A stretch of 34,806 nucleotides of DNA from an uncultured Flavobacteriales bacterium (GCA_913059205.1 CAJXRM010000027.1:1-34806); one strand, 5' to 3'. Shown: positions 16,401 to 25,295, numbered from the stretch's first letter. A program made the numbers and translations. The notes: generated by a model not told the origin, from the letters alone.

Positions 16401-17012
16401 ATGAAGCAATATGTTATTACTGGAATCGGCACTGAAGTTGGAAAAACAGTTGTAAGTGCAATCGTTTCAGAAGCCTTAAAAGCAACGTATTGGAAACCAG
16501 TTCAAGCAGGTGAATTAGAAAATACGGATTCGAAAAAAATTGAACGGTTAACATCAAATGTCCGCGTATTACCTGAAGCGTTTAAGTTGAACGAACCAAT
16601 GTCGCCTCATGCTGCGGCTGAAATTGACCGAGTTGAAATTACTTTAGATTCATTTATTTTACCTTCTGTCGAATCGAATTTGGTTATCGAAGGAGCAGGA
16701 GGAATACTTGTTCCAATTAACATGGAAGGATTACTTTATGCCGACGTTTTCAGCCATTGGAATCTACCAGTAATTATTGTTTCCCGCCATTATTTGGGCA
16801 GTATCAATCACAGTTTGATGACTGCTGAAGTGTTAAAAACGCGTGGAATTAAAATCGCAGGTTGGATTTTTGTTGGCGAGGAAACCAATTCATCAGAATC
16901 GATAATTTTAAAAGTGACTGGACTACCAATGATAGCGCGAATTCCATTGGTTGATGAAGTGACAAAAGAGTTCATTGCAGAACAAGCTTCAAAAATCGCA
17001 TCTAAATTATGA
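16401..17012 (+). CDS. bioD: Dethiobiotin synthetase BioD
   Basis: A 203-aa cytosolic enzyme that closes the ureido ring of diaminopelargonic acid with CO2 and ATP, the penultimate biotin step. The N-terminus holds a P-loop GIGTEVGKT (8-16), followed by KPVQAG (residues 32-37, substrate-binding Lys) and EGAGGILVP (residues 97-105), all conserved in BioD. It is slightly shorter than E. coli BioD (about 225 aa). Its TGA overlaps the bioA ATG (ATGA, 17009-17012), which indicates translational coupling. The rest of the pathway (bioF, bioB, bioC) is not in the window. Confidence 0.95.
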   Translation: MKQYVITGIGTEVGKTVVSAIVSEALKATYWKPVQAGELENTDSKKIERLTSNVRVLPEAFKLNEPMSPHAAAEIDRVEITLDSFILPSVESNLVIEGAGGILVPINMEGLLYADVFSHWNLPVIIVSRHYLGSINHSLMTAEVLKTRGIKIAGWIFVGEETNSSESIILKVTGLPMIARIPLVDEVTKEFIAEQASKIASKL

Positions 17013-18304
17013 GTAAACCAAAAATAGATAACGATTTAAAGGCAAAAGACGCAGCACACGTGTGGCATCCGTTTACGCAAACATTCAAAGGTGTTGTTCC
17101 GTTGCAAGTTAAAAAAGCGGAAGGAACGTTGTTGTATGGAATGGACGATCAAACTTATATTGATGCCAACTCATCTTGGTGGGTTAACATTCACGGTCAT
17201 GCTCATCCGCATATTGGTGCAGCGTTAAAAAATCAATTTGAAACACTGGATCACATTATTTTTGCTGGTGCAACACATCCAAAAGCGGTAGAATTGGCCG
17301 AACGAATTTGTGGAACACTGCCCGACAACTTTCAAAAGGTCTTTTTCTCGGACAACGGTTCAACTTCAACGGAAGTCGCGCTGAAAATGGTGTTTCAATA
17401 TTTCTTTAACCAAGGAATTGATAAAAAGCGTGTTTTAGCAATGAGTGGTTCATACCATGGAGATACTTTTGGTGCAATGTCAGTTGGAGAACGGGATAAA
17501 TTCAACGCACCATTCGAGCCGTATTTTTTCGATGTCAATTACATTGACTTCCCAACCAAAGAAACTGAAAAAGGGATTCTAGAAGACGCTAAACGGGCGT
17601 TTGAATCAAATGAATACTGTTGCGTAATTGTCGAACCGTTGGTGCAGGGAGCATCGGGAATGCGCGTGTATTCTGTGGAGTTTTTAGATGAGCTAACAAC
17701 GCTGGCAAAGCAAAATGAAGTTCTGGTTATTTTTGATGAGGTCATGACTGGATTTGGCCGAACTGGAAAGATGTACGCCATGGATTACTGCAATGTTAAA
17801 CCGGATATTGTGACATTGTCCAAAGGATTGACAGGGGGAGTTTTACCTATGGGATTAACGATTACTTCGAACAAAATTTACAACGCTTTTCTTTCACCCG
17901 ACACAACAAAAGCTTTTCTGCACGGACATTCGTTTACCGCAAATCCGCTAGGCTGCGCGGTTGCGTGCGCAAGTCTTGATCTATTTGAATTGCCAGAAAC
18001 GTGGAAAGCCATAGAAGCAATTGCACAGTGGAACACTACGTTTTCGGTAGAATTATCTAAAATTTCAACCGTTTCTAATATCCGACAGAAAGGAACCATT
18101 CTCGCCTTTGAAGTCAATACAGAAAAGGAAACAAGCTACTTTTCAGATTTACGAGACGAACTCTATAATTACTGTTTAGGTAACGGAATTTTTATTCGCC
18201 CCTTAGGAAATGTAGTATTTATCAATCCACCATATTGCATTACGGAAGAAGAATACAATAACGTGAAAAATGTGTTATTGAACTTTCTAAGCGAATTGAA
18301 TTAG
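17009..18304 (+). CDS. bioA: Adenosylmethionine-8-amino-7-oxononanoate aminotransferase BioA
   Basis: A 431-aa class III PLP aminotransferase that makes 7,8-diaminopelargonate for BioD. The N-terminal AAHVWHPFTQ (15-24) and SSWWVNIHGH (55-64) are BioA signatures. The PLP site includes DNGSTSTEVA (115-124), SYHGDT (148-153), IFDEVMTGFGRTG (241-253) and the Schiff-base Lys-272 in LSKGLTGG. The length is normal. It overlaps bioD by 4 bp, and the two act in consecutive biotin steps. At its 3' end the stop codon overlaps the stop codon of the converging 281-aa gene, so no terminator separates them. Confidence 0.97.
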   Translation: MSKPKIDNDLKAKDAAHVWHPFTQTFKGVVPLQVKKAEGTLLYGMDDQTYIDANSSWWVNIHGHAHPHIGAALKNQFETLDHIIFAGATHPKAVELAERICGTLPDNFQKVFFSDNGSTSTEVALKMVFQYFFNQGIDKKRVLAMSGSYHGDTFGAMSVGERDKFNAPFEPYFFDVNYIDFPTKETEKGILEDAKRAFESNEYCCVIVEPLVQGASGMRVYSVEFLDELTTLAKQNEVLVIFDEVMTGFGRTGKMYAMDYCNVKPDIVTLSKGLTGGVLPMGLTITSNKIYNAFLSPDTTKAFLHGHSFTANPLGCAVACASLDLFELPETWKAIEAIAQWNTTFSVELSKISTVSNIRQKGTILAFEVNTEKETSYFSDLRDELYNYCLGNGIFIRPLGNVVFINPPYCITEEEYNNVKNVLLNFLSELN

Positions 18305-19146
18305 AATTTCGCTCCAACAGTAAGACTGTACACGTTCATTATTGTACCTCGTTCGTTGTTAAAGTTCGATTGCAGTCGTGAAAAATCAAATCCTGCCGCA
18401 AAAGAACGGTATCTAAATTTTACCTCCGCTCCATAATTAATTCCAAATGCGGGGTCAAAATTGCTAAACGGAGGTAGCATGTTCATGACACTAAGTCCAA
18501 CATTTGCATTCGCTTCCATTCCAATTTTGTCCGTGAATTTAAATGCATTTGCAAAGCCTAAATTACCGAGTGCCAAGGAATTTCTACCAACATAATAAGC
18601 ATCCGGGTTTAAATAAAGACCTAGTTTGAAATAGGTTACTTGTATTCCTGGACGCCATTTTTCGCTTGCGCCAAAATACCATTTATTACCAAGTCGAATA
18701 CTTAAACTTGCGTAATTTTCTTGGCGAGAACTGGTTTCCTGAATGTAGTAACCAAATTCATCATAATAATAGTTTGTGAGTCCAAGTTGAGTGATTGTAT
18801 TCATTCCAACCATTCCATCTAGGAATAAGCCGCTTTCCAATAGTTTGTCTTTTGGTTTTCGCGCTGGAACTTCTTCTTTGGTAACCGGTTGGTAGCCAGT
18901 AGTCTGTTCTTTTTTCTCAAATTTCTCCCACGTTCCATTTTCATAAATTATTTCTTGAACATCGTTTATGGCAATGTTTCGAAGCGGTCCATCAGGCTGA
19001 TCAAAGTTGCGGTACTTAATTGTTGTTGAGGTGATTTCAACCACTTTAGCGTCAATTTTTGAACCATCTCGTTTCATAATGGCATCTTGCGATAATCCTA
19101 AAAAGGAAATACTAATAAATGAGACGAGTAGTGTTAAAGCTTTCAT
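18301..19146 (-). CDS. Secreted, probably outer-membrane protein of unknown function
   Basis: A 281-aa protein with a signal peptide (MKALTLLVSFISISFLGLSQ). Residues 20-75 carry a short motif seen in many Bacteroidota exported proteins (DAIMKRDGSKIDAKVVEITSTTIKY, then INDVQEIIYENG). A polar linker follows (about 75-105). The C-terminal 170 residues have alternating aromatic/Gly-rich strands (GNKWYFGASEKWRPG; FRYRSFAAGFDFSR) and end ..YSLTVGAKF with a terminal Phe, which suggests a small beta-barrel. No substrate can be inferred. Its stop codon overlaps that of bioA on the other strand. Confidence 0.75.
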   Translation of the reverse strand: MKALTLLVSFISISFLGLSQDAIMKRDGSKIDAKVVEITSTTIKYRNFDQPDGPLRNIAINDVQEIIYENGTWEKFEKKEQTTGYQPVTKEEVPARKPKDKLLESGLFLDGMVGMNTITQLGLTNYYYDEFGYYIQETSSRQENYASLSIRLGNKWYFGASEKWRPGIQVTYFKLGLYLNPDAYYVGRNSLALGNLGFANAFKFTDKIGMEANANVGLSVMNMLPPFSNFDPAFGINYGAEVKFRYRSFAAGFDFSRLQSNFNNERGTIMNVYSLTVGAKF

Positions 19147-19222
19147 AAGTAAATTGTTTTATTTAATCTAATAACGACTAAATGTACGATTTAGTTAATG
19201 AATTTGAAATAAATTATAGAAA

Positions 19223-20410
19223 CTATCGCGTTTCTTCTATCGCACTTAAAATAATCTCAGCTGCTTCACGAATTTCTTTTTCTGATATCGTTAATGGAGG
19301 TGACAGTCTGAAACTATAGGGATGAGAAAGAAACCAAAAGCTAATCAATCCTTTTTCGAGGCAACGATTCACTACTTTTTCTACACGTTCAAATGATGCC
19401 ATGTCAAATGCATACATCATTCCTATCCGTCGAATTTCTTTTATTTCTGGTTCTGATGATAAAAGATCTTCGAGAAGCTTCCCATTTCTTTCTACCGTTT
19501 CAAAATCGATTTCAGTCTGCATAACCTGAAGACAAGCATCTGCCGCAGCGCAAATTACTGGATGACCTCCAAAGGTCGTAATATGTCCCAGCATTGGATT
19601 GTAAGTGAATTCGTTTAGCTTTTCTTTCGAAGAAACAACTGCGCCAATTGGCATTCCACCGCCGAGTGCTTTTCCTAAAGTTAAAATGTCTGGAGTAACG
19701 TTGAAATGTTCAAAAGCAAAAAGTTTACCTGTTCTTCCAATTCCGCATTGAATTTCATCAAAAATAAGCTGTGCCCCGACTTCAGAACATTTTTTTCTAA
19801 GTGCTGATAAAAAATCTTGCGATGGAACGCGAACTCCTGCATCACCTTGAACGGTTTCAATGATTACACCTGCAGTTTTTGATGTAATAAATTGGATGTC
19901 TTCTATTGAGTTAAAAGTCAAAAAGCGAACATCAGGCAACAAAGGTCGAAAGGCTTCTTTCTTTGTTTCATTTCCAGAAACACTCATGGAGCCGTGCGTA
20001 CTGCCGTGATAGGATCCACGAAATGCAATTAATTCACTTCTTCCTGTAACTCGTTTAGCCAATTTCAATGCAGCTTCATTGGCTTCAGTGCCAGAGTTAA
20101 CGGCATAAACACAATTCAAAGATTCAGGCAAAAGGGAAGTTAATCGTTTCGAAAAATTGAGCGTTGCATCTTGAATAAATTCGCCGTAAACCATTACGTG
20201 TAAATGACGGTCAATTTGCTTTTTCAATGCCGAAACAACGGAAGAGTGGTTGTGACCAATATTGTTCACAGCCACTCCCGCAATCATGTCATAAAAGCGT
20301 TTTCCAGTTTTATCATAAATAAAAATTCCCTCGGCATGATCAATATCCAATAAATATGGAAATGGGTTCGTTTGCCCCTGGCAATGTAAAAACGCTTCTT
20401 TTGAATTCAT
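19223..20410 (-). CDS. Class III PLP aminotransferase (acetylornithine/ornithine aminotransferase-like)
   Basis: A 395-aa cytosolic aminotransferase. Visible class III motifs are the cofactor-phosphate loop SGTEAN (106-111), SYHGSTHGSMSVSGN (133-147), the PLP-contacting IFDEIQCGIGRTG (216-228) and Schiff-base Lys-247 in LGKALGGG. The closest named families from memory are the ArgD/RocD/GabT group, but the substrate cannot be decided from sequence. It differs clearly from the BioA encoded 1 kb away. It starts 4 bp after the stop of the Spy-like gene, so it appears to be the last gene of the transketolase/sigma-factor operon. Confidence 0.9.
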   Translation of the reverse strand: MNSKEAFLHCQGQTNPFPYLLDIDHAEGIFIYDKTGKRFYDMIAGVAVNNIGHNHSSVVSALKKQIDRHLHVMVYGEFIQDATLNFSKRLTSLLPESLNCVYAVNSGTEANEAALKLAKRVTGRSELIAFRGSYHGSTHGSMSVSGNETKKEAFRPLLPDVRFLTFNSIEDIQFITSKTAGVIIETVQGDAGVRVPSQDFLSALRKKCSEVGAQLIFDEIQCGIGRTGKLFAFEHFNVTPDILTLGKALGGGMPIGAVVSSKEKLNEFTYNPMLGHITTFGGHPVICAAADACLQVMQTEIDFETVERNGKLLEDLLSSEPEIKEIRRIGMMYAFDMASFERVEKVVNRCLEKGLISFWFLSHPYSFRLSPPLTISEKEIREAAEIILSAIEETR

Positions 20411-20414
20411 TGTG

Positions 20415-20915
20415 TTATTTTCCTTGTGTGCTTTGCGGACGATCTCCCGAACCTTTTCTGTCCTTGTTCAGTTGACTCATCAACTCGCGCTTAAATTTTT
20501 GTTCCAAACTTAACAGTTTTGTTGATTTGGAGTATCCAATTTTATCACCAATTTTTGAGTAATATTCACGTTTAAGCGCAATTTCTTTTTGTTCAGCATC
20601 GAATAACGCAAGTACTTTCGTTTTCTTTTCAGTATCGGTTAGCGTAGCGTGATTTTCTCTTAAATCTTTTTCTAATGCACGTTGCGTCTTCTTCTCAGCC
20701 TTTATTTTTGTTTCTAGCTCATTGTATATCGGCCAAAATTTTTCTGCTTCCTCTGTCGTCAATGCGAGTTCGGTTGTTATAAAGGAAATTTTTAACGCTT
20801 CTATTTTTTCCTTTTTCTCCTTTGCCGCAGGTCTTTTTCCTTCTTGTCCAAAAGAACTTGGTACCATAAATAATACAAGTGTTAACGCCGCGATTGATTT
20901 TACAATTGTGTTCAT
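20415..20915 (-). CDS. Spy/CpxP-like periplasmic sensor of an ECF sigma system
   Basis: A 166-aa exported protein: signal peptide residues 1-23 (..LVLFMVPSSFGQ), then a Lys/Glu-rich, almost wholly helical body. It contains LALTTEEAEKFWPIYNELETKIK, a variant of the LTxxQ-type motif of the Spy/CpxP/periplasmic metal-sensor fold. In Bacteroidota such proteins are often labelled sensor of ECF-type sigma factor when they follow a sigma/anti-sigma pair, as here. It lies 10 bp downstream of the anti-sigma-like gene and 4 bp upstream of the aminotransferase gene. The stimulus is unknown; envelope or metal stress is an inference. Confidence 0.75.
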   Translation of the reverse strand: MNTIVKSIAALTLVLFMVPSSFGQEGKRPAAKEKKEKIEALKISFITTELALTTEEAEKFWPIYNELETKIKAEKKTQRALEKDLRENHATLTDTEKKTKVLALFDAEQKEIALKREYYSKIGDKIGYSKSTKLLSLEQKFKRELMSQLNKDRKGSGDRPQSTQGK

Positions 20916-20925
20916 AATTCAAATT

Positions 20926-21411
20926 TTAAATAAAAAATAGTTCTGATTCATTCATTTCTTCCATGTCAATTCCTTCTTCTAACAAATATTCCATGATTTC
21001 TTCGTTGCTGATGTCGTCAAAGGAAATAGTTGATTCTGACTCGACTACAATTGGTTGAAAAACTTCCATATCCTGAATGGTTTGATCTGGAATAATTTCT
21101 ATGATTTCGTCGAGTTCATATTCGTCAATGTTTTCCGTTACGTACGCCAAAATTGTTTCTTGTGGAATGTCATTTAATGCAGATTGAAAGCTCATACTTT
21201 CCTCTGTTGAAGTCGAAAGTTGAACAGTAATAGCGATTAAAGCAACTGCCGCTGCACTAGAAATCCACACCAAAGGCTTTTTATACAAAGGAACAATTTT
21301 CGGTGCTTGTTGACTTAGAATAGTGTCCGCCATAGCATCAAAATAGGTGCTTTCTGGAATGTCTATTTTCCGCTTTTGAACTTGGTCGAATATGTTGTTT
21401 GGATTTTCCAT
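20926..21411 (-). CDS. Membrane anti-sigma-factor-like protein
   Basis: A 161-aa protein with no clear family hit by eye. Residues 1-44 form a short, charged cytosolic part (DQVQKRKIDIPESTYFDAMADTIL). Residues 46-64 are a single transmembrane helix (LVWISSAAAVALIAITVQL). The outer part is strongly acidic and helical, ending in a run of Glu/Asp/Met (..DISNEEIMEYLLEEG). Topology and position, 25 bp after an ECF sigma gene and 10 bp before a Spy-like gene, are those of a membrane anti-sigma factor. The cytosolic part lacks an obvious zinc-binding HxxxCxxC motif, so it would be a non-ZAS type. The role is inferred from context. Confidence 0.65.
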   Translation of the reverse strand: MENPNNIFDQVQKRKIDIPESTYFDAMADTILSQQAPKIVPLYKKPLVWISSAAAVALIAITVQLSTSTEESMSFQSALNDIPQETILAYVTENIDEYELDEIIEIIPDQTIQDMEVFQPIVVESESTISFDDISNEEIMEYLLEEGIDMEEMNESELFFI

Positions 21412-21436
21412 ACGATATCTTAGATTGATTCGAAGA

Positions 21437-21994
21437 TCAAAGGTTTAATTGATTGCGTAAAAAAGTTTCAATTTTTTGTCGCGCATGATGAAAACTGGCT
21501 TTTAACGAACCTTCAGAAGTGTCCAGTAATTTCGAAATTTCTGAATAGTGAAGCTCTTGCAAATATTTTAATTCAAAAACTTGACGTTGTTTTTCGGGGA
21601 GAGTATCAATTGCTTTAAATAGAAGTTCACTGATTTTTTCTTCGTCAAGAACATCAGGGTTACGACCTCCGGCTAGAATTTCTAATAGCGGTGGATCGAT
21701 GTCAATTCCAGTTCGTCTATTTTCTTTATCCAGAAAGTTCAAGGTTTCGTTGCGCGCAATGCGATACATCCACGTGTAAAGTGTAGATTCTTGATTGAAT
21801 TCATTTAGGTTCTGAAAGACTTTTACGAAAACGTTTTGAAGTATATCATTGGTTAATTCGTGACTTCTAGCAATGGAACGAATTTGTGCATATAAACGTG
21901 GACCGTAAACAGCCACAATCTCCTTAAATGCTGCATTGGTGTGTTTTCCTCCTCGATGGAAAAGTTGAATTATAGTTTTATCATCGAGGGCCAT
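21437..21994 (-). CDS. ECF-type RNA polymerase sigma factor
   Basis: A 185-aa sigma-70 family protein. Region 2 spans about residues 20-90 (the NDILQNVFVKVFQNLNEF core-binding segment, then LYTWMYRIARNETLNFLDKE for -10 recognition). Region 4 spans about 125-180 (LPEKQRQVFELKYLQ, then YSEISKLLDTSEGSLKASFHHAR, a helix-turn-helix). There is no region 1 or 3, as expected for ECF factors. It starts 3 bp after the transketolase C-half gene and is followed by the anti-sigma-like and Spy-like genes, a normal sigma/anti-sigma/sensor order. Target promoters are unknown. Confidence 0.93.
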   Translation of the reverse strand: MALDDKTIIQLFHRGGKHTNAAFKEIVAVYGPRLYAQIRSIARSHELTNDILQNVFVKVFQNLNEFNQESTLYTWMYRIARNETLNFLDKENRRTGIDIDPPLLEILAGGRNPDVLDEEKISELLFKAIDTLPEKQRQVFELKYLQELHYSEISKLLDTSEGSLKASFHHARQKIETFLRNQLNL

Positions 21995-21997
21995 GCA

Positions 21998-22960
21998 TTA
22001 TTTACGTTTAATTACGCGCAATGCTGCATCTACAACATCTTGTGTATCGATATGATATTTAGTCATCAATTCGTCAGGAGTTCCACTTTCGCCAAATGAA
22101 TCATCTACTCCCACATATTCTTGAGGAGTTGGATTGTTTCTAGAGATAACTTGAGCTACAGAATCACCTAAACCACCGTTAATCATATGTTCCTCTGCTG
22201 TAACAACACATTTTGTTTTGGCGATTGAAGTCAAAATTGCTTTTTCATCCAATGGTTTAATGGTGTGCATGTTGATTACTTCAGCAGAAATACCTTTTTC
22301 CGCTAAAATTTGAGCAGCTTCTATTGATTTCCATACCAAGTGACCACAAGCGATAATTGTAACATCACTTCCTTCTATTATTTGATCCGCTTTTCCGATT
22401 TGGAAATTTGCATCAGGTTTCACAAAAATAGGAACCGAAGGACGACCAAAACGCAAATAAACTGGACCTTCATGTTCAGCAATTGCAATTGTAGCTTGTT
22501 TCGTTTGGTTAAAATCACAAGGAACGATAACAGTCATATTTGGTAACATCTTCATCATTCCGATGTCCTCTAATATTTGATGAGTTGCACCGTCTTCACC
22601 CAATGTCAATCCAGCATGAGAAGCACAGATTTTTACGTTCTTTTTAGAATAAGCAATCGACTGACGAATTTGGTCGTAAACACGACCAGTTGAAAAGTTT
22701 GCGAATGTTCCAGTATACGGAATTTTCCCACCTATAGTCATTCCCGCAGCCATACTCATCATGTTTGCTTCTGCAATTCCAACTTGGAAAAAACGCTCTG
22801 GAAATTCATCTTCAAAAGCATTCATTTTTAACGAACCAGTTAAATCCGCACATAACGCAACAACGTGTTTATTTTTTTTACCAACTTCTAAAAGACCTTC
22901 TCCAAAACCAGAGCGCGTGTCTTTTTTACCTAAAACTTCAATGTTGATTGCCTTTGTCAT
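21998..22960 (-). CDS. Transketolase, C-terminal subunit
   Basis: A 320-aa cytosolic protein carrying the pyrimidine-binding (central) and C-terminal domains of a split thiamine-diphosphate transketolase of the pentose phosphate pathway. Conserved features are ADLTGSLKM and [17 protein letters not shown] (Glu that contacts ThDP), [24 protein letters not shown], and a C-terminal domain with [15 protein letters not shown] and [16 protein letters not shown]. The ThDP-binding N-half is encoded separately at 24310-25152, with a vWA gene between. Its ATG overlaps the vWA stop codon (ATGA, 22957-22960). Confidence 0.95.
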   Translation of the reverse strand: MTKAINIEVLGKKDTRSGFGEGLLEVGKKNKHVVALCADLTGSLKMNAFEDEFPERFFQVGIAEANMMSMAAGMTIGGKIPYTGTFANFSTGRVYDQIRQSIAYSKKNVKICASHAGLTLGEDGATHQILEDIGMMKMLPNMTVIVPCDFNQTKQATIAIAEHEGPVYLRFGRPSVPIFVKPDANFQIGKADQIIEGSDVTIIACGHLVWKSIEAAQILAEKGISAEVINMHTIKPLDEKAILTSIAKTKCVVTAEEHMINGGLGDSVAQVISRNNPTPQEYVGVDDSFGESGTPDELMTKYHIDTQDVVDAALRVIKRK

Positions 22961-24309
22961 AACCTTAATGATACTGTTTTGTTTGAATTAATTCTGAAAT
23001 TTTGTTCCATCGTATAAGTCGATGATTTTAATTGTGATTGACGATACACAATTCGATAAGCTCCTGGTTGCAATTGGAATTCACCCGATCGTGAATTTTC
23101 ATCTAGGTTACACACCCAATCCCAACTTCCATTACTATTTTGTGAGAAAATTTGACCGACAACTGGCTGTCCTGTGGAATAATTAAAAAACCCAGGTGCA
23201 GAAATATTTAGTGTTGAGGTGCTACTTTGTTCAATATCTGTTGTGATATAAATTCGCGGTAAAGTCAATATTTCGATGTCATACTTCCCGACAATGTATT
23301 TTTCCGTTTCGCTGATTTTTTGAGTATTCAACGTTTTTTCCGTTTCCGCAAGCATTACTCGGGCATCAACCTGATATTGTCGATCTGCATTAGAAAAACG
23401 AATTTTTAAATAACCTTGCGGCGAGTCAACACTAATTGTGTTGTGAACATTTCGCTGAATAGTGATGTTTTTCTTTTCAACACGAGGAGTCGTATTTACC
23501 ACTAAGTCATACTTGAATTTAGGATCGATAATTAAGGTGTCAGGATTTCCATACTTATTTATAGTATGTGTGAATGTATATTTTAAATTGGTCGTTCCAG
23601 CTTCGTATAAAAACATTGTGACATCTGTTTCTTTTGGACTTTTATGAATGTCGTTTAAGTTGATTTGAACCGTCGTGTTTAAAAGTGCTTTTGAAACAAT
23701 ATTCTCCAATACTTTGGTAAAAGCTTCTTTTGTTTCGGCATCAGCATATGTTCCAATACAATTGAATTTCTCCAAATAAGACAAATCCATTCCTAGTCCA
23801 ATTACAAAAGGAGTAACATTCACACCTTTATCTTTTAGCTTTTTAGCTATGACACAAGGGTCGTTGTCGCAGGCTTCTAGACCGTCAGTAATTAAAATAA
23901 TGATATTACGTGATGTGTTGTCTGGAAAATCTCCTGCTGCCGCTTCCAATGATCGAGCAATTGGAGTCGTCCCCTTTGCATAAATAGATTTTATTCGCGC
24001 TTTTACCTGACCAAAATTATCTTTCCCAAAAGGAACTTCTAGTTTTGTATCGTTACAATCCTGATATGTTGCTGTAATTGGTGATTGATGACCGTATACA
24101 CGAAGTCCAATCTCCAAATTGGGGATATCGTGAATATCATCTACTGTTTTCGCCAATAATTCTTTCGCCGCATCAATTCTAGTTTGTGCTCCCCAGCGCG
24201 CGTTCATGCTGTTGGAGGCATCAAGAATGAAGAGTATACGCGTCATTTGTTCTTGTCCAAAAGAAAATGAACTGAGAATAATAAACGCTATGGAAAGAAT
24301 TTTTTTCAA
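22957..24309 (-). CDS. Secreted von Willebrand factor A domain protein
   Basis: A 450-aa exported protein. Signal peptide: residues 1-19 ([19 protein letters not shown]). A vWA domain spans about 23-215 with an intact MIDAS: DASNS (30-34), TTP (114-116) and TDG (141-143). Several Cys (85, 147, 152, and one in [12 protein letters not shown]) could pair. The C-terminal 230 residues are beta-rich with no family recognised. It starts with TTG at 24309, directly after the transketolase N-half stop codon (TAATTG, no gap). The TTG start is chosen because it gives a proper signal peptide. It ends in an ATGA overlap with the transketolase C-half. The role is unknown; vWA domains usually mediate metal-dependent protein contacts. 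Confidence 0.88.
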   Translation of the reverse strand: MKKILSIAFIILSSFSFGQEQMTRILFILDASNSMNARWGAQTRIDAAKELLAKTVDDIHDIPNLEIGLRVYGHQSPITATYQDCNDTKLEVPFGKDNFGQVKARIKSIYAKGTTPIARSLEAAAGDFPDNTSRNIIILITDGLEACDNDPCVIAKKLKDKGVNVTPFVIGLGMDLSYLEKFNCIGTYADAETKEAFTKVLENIVSKALLNTTVQINLNDIHKSPKETDVTMFLYEAGTTNLKYTFTHTINKYGNPDTLIIDPKFKYDLVVNTTPRVEKKNITIQRNVHNTISVDSPQGYLKIRFSNADRQYQVDARVMLAETEKTLNTQKISETEKYIVGKYDIEILTLPRIYITTDIEQSSTSTLNISAPGFFNYSTGQPVVGQIFSQNSNGSWDWVCNLDENSRSGEFQLQPGAYRIVYRQSQLKSSTYTMEQNFRINSNKTVSLRL

Positions 24310-25152
24310 TTAATAATCGCCTAAAGTTTCTTCTAATTGGTTTAACGCACTTTCTAATTGCTCTGCGTTTGGAGCTGAACCGTGCCATTTGTGTGTCCCC
24401 ATCATGTAATCAACACCTTGACCCATTTCTGTTTTCATTATGATTACAATTGGTTTGCCGTTTCCTGTCATTGACTTCGCTTTGTCTAAAGTCGACTTCA
24501 AATCATCCATGTCGTGCCCGTCCATTTCCAGAACATCCCAACCAAAAGCATGCCATTTTTGAGAAAGATTTCCTAGCGACATGACATCTTCTAGATCTCC
24601 GTCAATTTGCCTACCGTTATAATCAATAGTTGCAATTACGTTATCAATTTTTTTCGCAGCAGCATAAATTGCAGCTTCCCAAATTTGACCTTCTTGAAGT
24701 TCTCCATCACCGTGCAAACAGTAAACGATGGACTTATCACCATTTAATTTTTTTGTTTCAGCTGCTCCGATTGCAACTGATAAACCCTGCCCAAGTGAGC
24801 CAGATGCCATTCTAACTCCAGGTAAATTTTTATCCGTTGACGGGTGACCTTGCAATTTCGAACCTAATTTTCTAAAACCGTTTAAATCAGCAACCGGAAA
24901 ATAACCAGCTCGAGCCAAAACACTGTAGAAAACAGGAGAAATATGACCGTTCGACAGGAAAAATAAATCTTCATTCTTTCCGTCCATCGAAAATGGTGAA
25001 GGGCAATGATTCATTTTGTCAAAATACATAACAGTTAAAAAATCCGCACATCCGAGCGAACCACCAGGGTGTCCTGAGCTAACGGCAGATACCATTCTTA
25101 CTATATCTCTTCTAACTTGTGATGCAATTTTTTTTAATTCTTGAGTCTCCAT
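24310..25152 (-). CDS. Transketolase, N-terminal subunit
   Basis: A 280-aa cytosolic protein with the ThDP/Mg-binding domain of a split transketolase. Visible features are SGHPGGSLGCADFL, HLSNGH-like LSNGHISPVFYS, GSLGQGLSVAIGAA, and the ThDP motif GDGELQEGQIWEAA ending near IDYNGRQIDG. The frame is open to 25185, but family members begin close to METQELKKIASQ, and the upstream extension would overlap the -7 promoter box at 25183-25190. The ATG at 25150-25152 is therefore preferred. It is the first gene of the operon and pairs with the C-half gene encoded after the vWA gene. Confidence 0.94.
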   Translation of the reverse strand: METQELKKIASQVRRDIVRMVSAVSSGHPGGSLGCADFLTVMYFDKMNHCPSPFSMDGKNEDLFFLSNGHISPVFYSVLARAGYFPVADLNGFRKLGSKLQGHPSTDKNLPGVRMASGSLGQGLSVAIGAAETKKLNGDKSIVYCLHGDGELQEGQIWEAAIYAAAKKIDNVIATIDYNGRQIDGDLEDVMSLGNLSQKWHAFGWDVLEMDGHDMDDLKSTLDKAKSMTGNGKPIVIIMKTEMGQGVDYMMGTHKWHGSAPNAEQLESALNQLEETLGDY

Positions 25153-25182
25153 AAAACGGTAATAATTCTTGTGTTGTTGGGA

Positions 25183-25217
25183 CAAAATTAATTTATATTA
25201 TTAGATTTAGGGTTCAA
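25183..25217 (-). promoter_or_regulatory. Candidate promoter for the transketolase-vWA-sigma operon
   Basis: On the minus strand TAATTTTG (25183-25190) is a perfect TAnnTTTG box 30 bp before the preferred ATG. A TTG (25215-25217) lies 24 bp upstream, one base beyond the usual 17-23 spacing. The box supports the shorter start of the transketolase N-half. Confidence 0.4.
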
Positions 25218-25295
25218 GAATTCGTAAGGTTATTATCAATTTGCAACTATTTATGCACAATCTTCGTCTTCTTATTAGTAACAAAAAACGTATAT

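Noticed and set aside
17009..20410. bioA and the second aminotransferase as a recent gene duplication
   Set aside because: They share only class III motifs; the N-termini and active-site surroundings differ strongly and the strands are opposite.
25153..25185. Longer start for the transketolase N-half
   Set aside because: The upstream codons overlap a TAnnTTTG promoter box and the start would be TTG, whereas family members begin at METQELKK-like residues.
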